Assembly: GCA_024734555.1 (NCBI GenBank) | Contig: JANPWX010000026.1 | Coordinates: 1,368,783-1,432,782 of the forward strand | Origin: Trochalopteron elliotii | Lineage: Eukaryota; Chordata; Aves; Passeriformes; Leiothrichidae | Reading direction: 5' to 3' | Length of the DNA: 64,000 nt | Shown here: positions 52,123 to 64,000 of the stretch, one piece after another | How the letters are laid out: each line of letters starts with the position of its first letter | Numbering within the stretch: position 1 is the stretch's first letter | Translations under genes and position numbers: made by a program | Notes under the pieces: generated by a model | What the model was told of the DNA's origin: nothing | Database searches by the model: none | The model's input: only the letters and a program-made list of their open reading frames with translations

Positions 52123-52702
52123 TAAAGTTACTGTTTAATTTAGACAAAAGAATTTAAGACTTTCCTTCATATTTCAGAAATAGAAATACAGTTATCTTGA
52201 GAGTAAACACATTATTTTGAATAAAGCTTACCTACTTTCAACATTTAGCAGCAGTTTCTGTTTAGCAACTGTTCTTCTCAGTAGGCAGTTGTGAGGAAGA
52301 TAGCATGAAAATAGCTCCTATAGATATTCAGGTAGTTGAGGAAATGAGTTCTTTAGGACTTGAGATACCTTTCACTTTAAAATTAGGATTGGCTAAAATA
52401 GTGTCTTAGGACAAGAATGTGTCTACCAGTTTTGACAGAAAGGTCAGGTTTGGCTACAGAAGGTGGAGGATTGTTACTCTGTACGCTTTTAGACAGAGAA
52501 ATTATGGAAACAGTACAAATAAACACCACCCTTAGCCAAGACTGGAGACTTTGAATTCAGACTTCTTCACTACTCCTCTTTCTTGGTCTCTGGGATGCTG
52601 CAGATACTCTGCTTATAGTGAAAATAATTCATTGACTAAAAGAGAGAAGTCAGTGCTATGCTACAGCTATTAATACAGTCATAGAGTTCGAGCTAAACCA
52701 GG

Positions 52703-53765
52703 TGTGGTGTGTTGACCCTGACTGGAGGCCAGATACCCACTAAAGCTACTCTGTCACTCCTCTCCCCAGCTGGACAGAGAAAGAAAAGGTTTGTGGGTTG
52801 AGATAAGGAAAGGGAAAGATCACTCACCAATTACAGGCAAAACAGACTCAACTTTGATAATAAATTCAGCTCATTTCCCTACCAAAATCTAAATAGGATA
52901 ATGGATAGCATAACAAATCCTAAATACCTGTCCCCCAGTGCTCCCTCCCTCCTGGTCTCTTCCCCAACCAGCAGTGAGGGAGATGAGGAATGGGGGGGTC
53001 AGTTTGTCACATGTTATTTCCCTGCTGCTTTTTCCTCAGAGAGTAGTCTTTTCCCTGCTCCCTTGTGGGGCCATTCCCATGGGAGACAATCTTCCATGAA
53101 CTTCTCCAGTGTGAGTTTTTCCCATGATTTTCAGTTCTTCACAAACTGCTCCAGTGTGGATCTCTTTCCTTGGGATGCAGTCCTTCAGGAACAGATTACT
53201 CCAGGTTGGGTCCCTATGAGGTCACGAGTCCTGCCAATAAACCAGTTTCAGTGTGGGTGCCTCTTCACAATTTCACAGGTCCTGCCAGGAACCTGCTCCA
53301 GAATAGGTTTCCCATGGATTCAGAGCCTCCTTCAGGCATTCACCTGCTCCAGTGTGGATTCCTCCAGGGGCTGCAGGTGGATCTCTGCTCCACCCCAGAT
53401 CTCCATGGGCTGCAGGGGCACAGTTGCTTCACTGTGGTCTTCACCCCAGGCTGCAAGGCAATCTCTGCTGGCTCACCTCAAGCTTCTCCTGCCCCTCCTT
53501 CTCCTACTGAGCTGGGAATCTGCAGGGCTGTTCCTCTGATACATTCTCACTCCTCTCTCATCTGGTTGCATGCACTTCTCCACAATAGCACTGTTGTGCA
53601 TCTCAGCTGTGTTATCCCAGAGGTTCTACCCCACCACTGATTGACTAGATATTGGCCAGTAGCGGGGCTCTGTTGGACATGGGGAAAGTGTCTGGCAGCT
53701 TCTTACAGAAGCCACCCATATAGCTTCTCCCTGCTATCAAGAGCTTGTCATGCAAACCCAGTGCA
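52703..53765 (-). mobile_element. avian ERV solo LTR, minus orientation, with internal tandem repeats
   Basis: The plus-strand start TGTGGTGTGTTGACCCTGAC and the later CTGCAGGTGGATCTCTGC, CTTCTTACAGAAGCCACCC and TGCAAACCCAGTGCA blocks are in the order I know from a common avian endogenous-retrovirus LTR, read here in reverse. That would make the minus strand the sense strand, from about 53765 to 52703, with TG...CA ends. The flanking pentamers CCAGG (52698-52702) and CCAAG (53766-53770) differ at one base and may be a decayed target-site duplication. No internal retroviral genes adjoin it, so it is probably a solo LTR. The 212- and 156-codon frames inside (52901-53640) are not genes. Confidence 0.75.
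53104..53358. repeat. degenerate ~48-bp tandem repeats within the LTR
   Basis: A CTCCAGTGTGGGTNCC-like unit recurs with starts at about 53104, 53149, 53199, 53246, 53296 and 53347, spaced 45-51 bp. Five or six diverged copies form an array that keeps the plus-strand frame open. Confidence 0.8.
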
Positions 53766-53975
53766 CCAAGGTACAAGGCAGTGCTTATACTGTCATCATA
53801 TTTATAGGAAACAGGTGTTCTTTAGCTAAATAAAACATGTTTTTTTTTTTTTTAAATTAGAAACCTAACTAAATTGTTAATTAAAAAAACCCACTTAAAT
53901 AGAGCTTTTCTTCATACCTTTTGCTTTTTTCACTGATAAGTGAATGAAAATCTTTAAAGTATCGATTATATATTA

Positions 53976-54328
53976 GGCTCCAGGGAGACAGTATTGTGTC
54001 CTCTCAGTTCTTAAAGGGGAAATATAAGGAAATTTGAGACATATTTATTAATAGGGACAGTAGCAATAGGACACGGGGTAATGGTTTTAAACTAAAAGAT
54101 GGTAGATCCAGACTAGATGTAATGAAGACATTTTTTACCATGAGATTTGTGAAACACTGTCAGAAGTTGCCCAGAGGGGTGGTAGGAGCCCCATCCCTGG
54201 AAACCTTCAGTCAGTTTAGATGGGGCTCTGAGCAAAGTGATCTAGTTGAAGATGTCCCTGCTCACTACAGAGGTTTTGGACTAGATGACTTTCAAAGGTC
54301 CCTTCCAACTCAAACTGTTCCATGATGT
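53976..54328 (+). mobile_element. CR1 LINE 3' end, plus strand
   Basis: The sequence follows the conserved end of avian CR1, starting with GGCTCCAGGGAGAC and then GGACACGGGGTAATGG. Next come AGTTGCCCAGAGGGGTGGT, CCCCATCCCTGGAAACCTTC, GACTAGATGACTTTCAAAGG and TCCCTTCCAACTCAAACTG. It ends in TTCCATGATG, a worn copy of the terminal ATTCTATGAT repeat. It is a 5'-truncated insertion of the usual kind, inactive. Confidence 0.92.
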
Positions 54329-57300
54329 AAGTGTACACATGTATCATGTATATGCATATTAAAAAAAAAAAATTGCATTTATAAAATTGCATTAATTTTA
54401 AAAATAATTTTAATACTCTTGCATACTTGAACAATTTGCTTTCTGAATTCTGTGTCAGCTGACTCAGACATGGCTTCCTCAAAACCTGAACTATCCAAAT
54501 GATGGCAGGGACTTAGAAAATGTTTTATTCAAGAAGTTAATAATAAAAAGGTGGAGATTTTTTACTTAATTTTGAATTTGCACATTAAAATAGAGATAAA
54601 TTGAGTGGGTAATGATTTTTTTTTTTCTGAAAACAATACCTTTTTTTACAACTGGTTTGATATATTACTTCAGGAAGACAGACTAAAAACCCACAGTCTC
54701 AACACAGTCCACAAATTTGAAGGACTGGAATGTCTGGCAGTGTTTTCCATGGTCTCTAACTGACATTCAGGTGTCAGGTTCTTTTTCTCCACAGGAGGGA
54801 TGAAATATCAATTTCAATTCAAAATCAATAAATTGCATTTATTAGCATTTAGACTTCAGTGTCAAAAGCACGATTCCTCTTGAGCTCACAGAAAATAGGT
54901 TTCAGTTTAGGTTTTATGAAATATGTTCATTGGTAGGGTCTTCTAATTTGTCTTCACTTACATTAGTTATTGTTTTAAATATGTGTAAATATATATCACT
55001 TTACCATTACAAAATGTGCAGAGATACTTATTGCAAAGATGTATGTTAATTAAAAAGTAAAATTCAGTAAATTAACCACTAATTAAAAGTCCAGCTCTTC
55101 CCCAGAAATATGTAAAGCAATTGTGTAGTTTTTGAATGACATTAGATTGTTCTATCATAAAAATATTCAAGTTACTGTAATGAGCTCAAAAACAGACATA
55201 CAGAATGCCTCATTGTACCAAAGAGCTTTGTACGCTAAGTCTGTGCTACTTAGCAAGTATATTGAGCTAAAACCAGGATAGTTCAGAAGCTTTCATGTTA
55301 TTCTGGGGGAAAAGAAAAAGATCACTTTTGATGCAATTTTATTTTGAGGGATAGATTAGCACTGCTTTTCCACTAATTTAATAATATCCAGATTATGAAC
55401 TAAAGAAAGTATAGAATTAAATTTACCCTAGCTGTGGAAAACTTTTGCAGGGAGGGAAGTCTTGGTTTTGATGGTTCTAGGTGTTTATGTAGCCATAATA
55501 AATTATTTTTCCATTTCACAGTACTTAACAAAGATTCTTGGTAAGACAGTATAACCAAGGAATAACAGTTTAATCAGATAAATAAATTAAACGAGATGCA
55601 TTACTGTCACTTTTGAAAACCTAAGTAGAATTTCTACTATTTGTTCAGGTCTGAAAGGTATTTCCTAGGATATGCTTAGCCAAACACATGGGAAAAGTAC
55701 AAGGGAACTCGCTCTGTGTCCAGCTTACCCATGCCATTATTCAAAATAGACTTAAAAACCAAGCGAAAGCAAACAAACCAAAACAAGAAAACAATAGTAG
55801 TTGCAAACAAAACTAACAAATAATGAAAGAATAAAACCTATGCAATCTTTTTACATATAATATAAAACTGTAAAAAGTAAAACCACTGTTGAATTGAAGG
55901 AAGGCAAATTTGGAAATTAGTGACAGGCCAAGAGATACTTTGTTTAGCATTTCTTATAACATGCATGGCTCTCTCTTCTTGTATTTTAAAAATAAACATT
56001 TATTTTCTAGCTTTATGTTTTGCAAGCAGGAAGAATGTTCTAACCATTAAATGTTGCTCTATTCATATGATATGCACTTACAAAAACACTTCTACAAACA
56101 GGAGGCACAGAAGGGCATTTAGTTTCCCGGGTCAGTCTATTTTCATTACTTAGAGTACTGCCTAGCATGGAGGAAAATGAAGATTTAATTCATTTTTGGA
56201 AAATAGAAACTCAGGTTTTCAGCAATGAGAGCATTTTTCTTGTTAGAATGCCTTTCTCTAAAGATCATATTAATGCAGAGGATATAATTTCCATACATGT
56301 ACACGTGCATGTAACTATTTCTAGTCTACATCTTAAATAAGGAACTACCTTGCAAAAAAAGCACATAGGCTAGTGGGAACAAATGTGGACATAATTTCAT
56401 ATTTTGGAAGCAAGAGCACTCTAATGAAACTTCCATCACTGTGCAAAAACCCTAAAGCAAATTAAAAATTTATTTGAAAAGACTTTAAGATGTGTAGTGA
56501 TGCTGTTCTCTGTAAAAATAATGTTTATTTGGTTTTGCTTATTACAATGTTTTTTCTGAAGTACTACTATACATGTTATTCCTTTCTACTATGAAAGTTA
56601 ATGTAAAAGGTGTGCAGACATGTGACAACTAGATTTGAGGATGATTTATTTTTGTGACAGGTATATTTATCAAAATAAGTGCTTTAGAGGATTCTATAGC
56701 AGACTAAATTGAAATGTATTGGAAACATGGATGTTGCATCTTTAGAGATATATATAGAAGGAGACTTTTTGACTTATCAAGGTAATTCTCATTCTAAAGT
56801 CGAGAGAAGCATTTGCTTTTGTTTTTAAATTCTTGAAAGCAAGAATTTTGCAGTATTGCACAGCAGCACATCTCTTAAGTGGGATGACTTAGAGGCTGAA
56901 GTAAACAGAGTTATCTTCAGTCTTTGGTGTGCTGCTGGCAGATCAGCCTGGTCAGCTAGAAACAGCTGTGAAAGTCTGCTTCTGAGATGCTCAACTCCTT
57001 TTTGCTGCTGGCTTCCCTCTAGGGAGCTGTACTGCCTGTGCCTGACCCTGCAGGCAATTCCTTCTGCTCCTCCTGGCTGTGCGGTGACCCCAACTCTGAA
57101 CGCAGCTGGCAGTCCTCTGGCAGAACATGTATGGGTCAGACCTTTGTCTGGGAAAGCCAAAAGGAAATTTGACATGCCTTGACAAATTACCTATACAACA
57201 GTTCAAGTATTATTTTAAACAACATGTTTTCTAGCATGTAGCAGAAAGAAGTTATCAAACACAAGTGACCTTTTTCAAGGGGTAACTTCTGATTTTAAAT

Positions 57301-57951
57301 GAGCCGGTGAGCAACCTGGCTTCATTTTCCATTTTCAAAAGGAAAAACAAATTCTGCTTCGATGAAGTGGTCGCTTGCAACACCTCAGGAGTACAGTTTA
57401 AGTATCATCAGCAGTCTCAGCCAGCCATTAGTGCATTATCTTGAGGATCTACATCATTAGTTTAAATTAGGCTCACTTAATTAGCCAGCTGGTACTCTCC
57501 TTGACACACTGATAAACAAGCTGTATTTTACAGTTCCATAATGGTAAGACTGAAAAACAATTTCTGCCTATCTTTTCTTCTTTAATGATGAAAATAAAAA
57601 AGTAAACCCCCCTCTTGTTTTGCCTGTGCATAACATCTCTTAATCAAATACATTGTCGTCTCATTTCATACCTCTGAATCCTTCAGTTTTCATAACAAAG
57701 GAAGTTTAGAGCTCAGCTGTCTAAGAGCTTCATGGTCTCAAGAGACAGTGCTTAAAGTTGTAGGGAAAACATTTTGATTCTCATCACAAATCTATGAGAA
57801 ATAGCAATTGCAATTGGAAAACATGAAAACAATCCTTCCTACTTCAACGAAATATACACATTTTAACAGATAGGAAGCTTTGGGTGCAGCAACTTCATGT
57901 TGATTTTTTGCAGTAACATCATCTATGAATTCCAGTATGTGGCTTGAGAAT

Positions 57952-58000
57952 ACTCTTCCCTTTTTAACTCTTTAACTTTTTTCAACTCTTCCCTTTTTAA
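57952..58000 (+). repeat. 33-bp period duplication
   Basis: ACTCTTCCCTTTTTAA occurs at 57952-57967 and 57985-58000, separated by a related T-rich spacer. This is a local slippage-type duplication. Confidence 0.85.
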
Positions 58001-58329
58001 TTTTTTGGTAATTGGTGTAGTTTTTCAACCATTACATGTAAAGTGAGAGTGATAGCAGAGAAGGAAGGTAAGTAATTTCATTCTTGATTTAAAACCTTTG
58101 TTTTCAACTTCTTAAAGGCTTTGGTATAATGTAGTTTTGATAACAAGTTTTAGAGTACATAATGAATAAAAAACACATTTTCAGCAATTCAGTAACTCTG
58201 AATTAATCAGAAAGCTGTTTCAGCAATTAAAAATATAATTCTTAAATAGGATCTGAAAAGAGCTGGAAATGAATATCTACTTTTCATTTTCATTCAAGCA
58301 TATATATTAGGTTTCCTTTGAAAATGTGA

Positions 58330-64000
<5,671 letters not shown>

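Noticed and set aside
52901..53640. 212- and 156-codon open frames rich in Ser, Pro and Leu
   Set aside because: They lie inside a retroviral LTR and result from its GC-rich tandem repeats. LTRs do not code for such proteins.
56825..57206. Overlapping 108- and 116-codon frames on opposite strands
   Set aside because: The region is locally GC-richer. Neither translation resembles a known protein and no splice signals or retroposition marks were seen.

Overview
The window is an internal piece of one very large vertebrate gene, not a prokaryotic or viral locus. Eight short plus-strand exons, with consensus splice sites and one continuous reading frame, encode the middle of follistatin-like 5 (FSTL5), a secreted, mainly brain-expressed protein with Kazal, EF-hand and Ig modules. 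The repeats are CR1 LINE fragments and endogenous-retrovirus LTRs of types common in birds. There are no Alu- or L1-like sequences and the background is AT-rich. Together these point to a bird, probably a neoavian. Species-level assignment is not possible from reading alone.

Layout. 1-17916: the 3' part of an upstream intron, carrying a CR1 reverse-transcriptase fragment interrupted by a tetranucleotide microsatellite (686-1170), an ERVL-type LTR (about 3728-4151), a minus-strand LTR plus retroviral env remnant (about 4940-6000), and a CR1 fragment ending about 500 bp before the first exon. Exons then lie at 17917-18037, 25474-25635, 27547-27681, 41136-41162 (a 27-nt microexon), 45355-45473, 51955-52104, 58366-58473 and 59540-59664. 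The sequence after 59665 is a partial intron. The introns hold two opposed CR1 copies (23552-24940), a degenerate CR1 (about 39130-40010), an LTR with internal tandem repeats (about 52703-53765), a CR1 3' end (53976-54328), a (CA)n tract and a long T/G-rich tract.

The exons cover roughly residues 300-615 of an approximately 847-residue protein (numbering from recollection of human FSTL5): the end of Ig-like domain 1, all of Ig-like domain 2, and the first part of the C-terminal propeller-like region. Kazal and EF-hand exons and the C-terminal end lie outside. No stop codon or frameshift interrupts the joined frame (947 nt, phase 0 in, phase 2 out), so the gene looks functional.

The best signals are splicing features: a frame-preserving microexon with UGC motifs at its 3' splice site, and a GC-AG intron with a strong donor context. 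I found no RNA genes, CRISPR arrays, second protein-coding gene or evidence of a new biological system. Most long open frames in the window are chance or transposon-derived.
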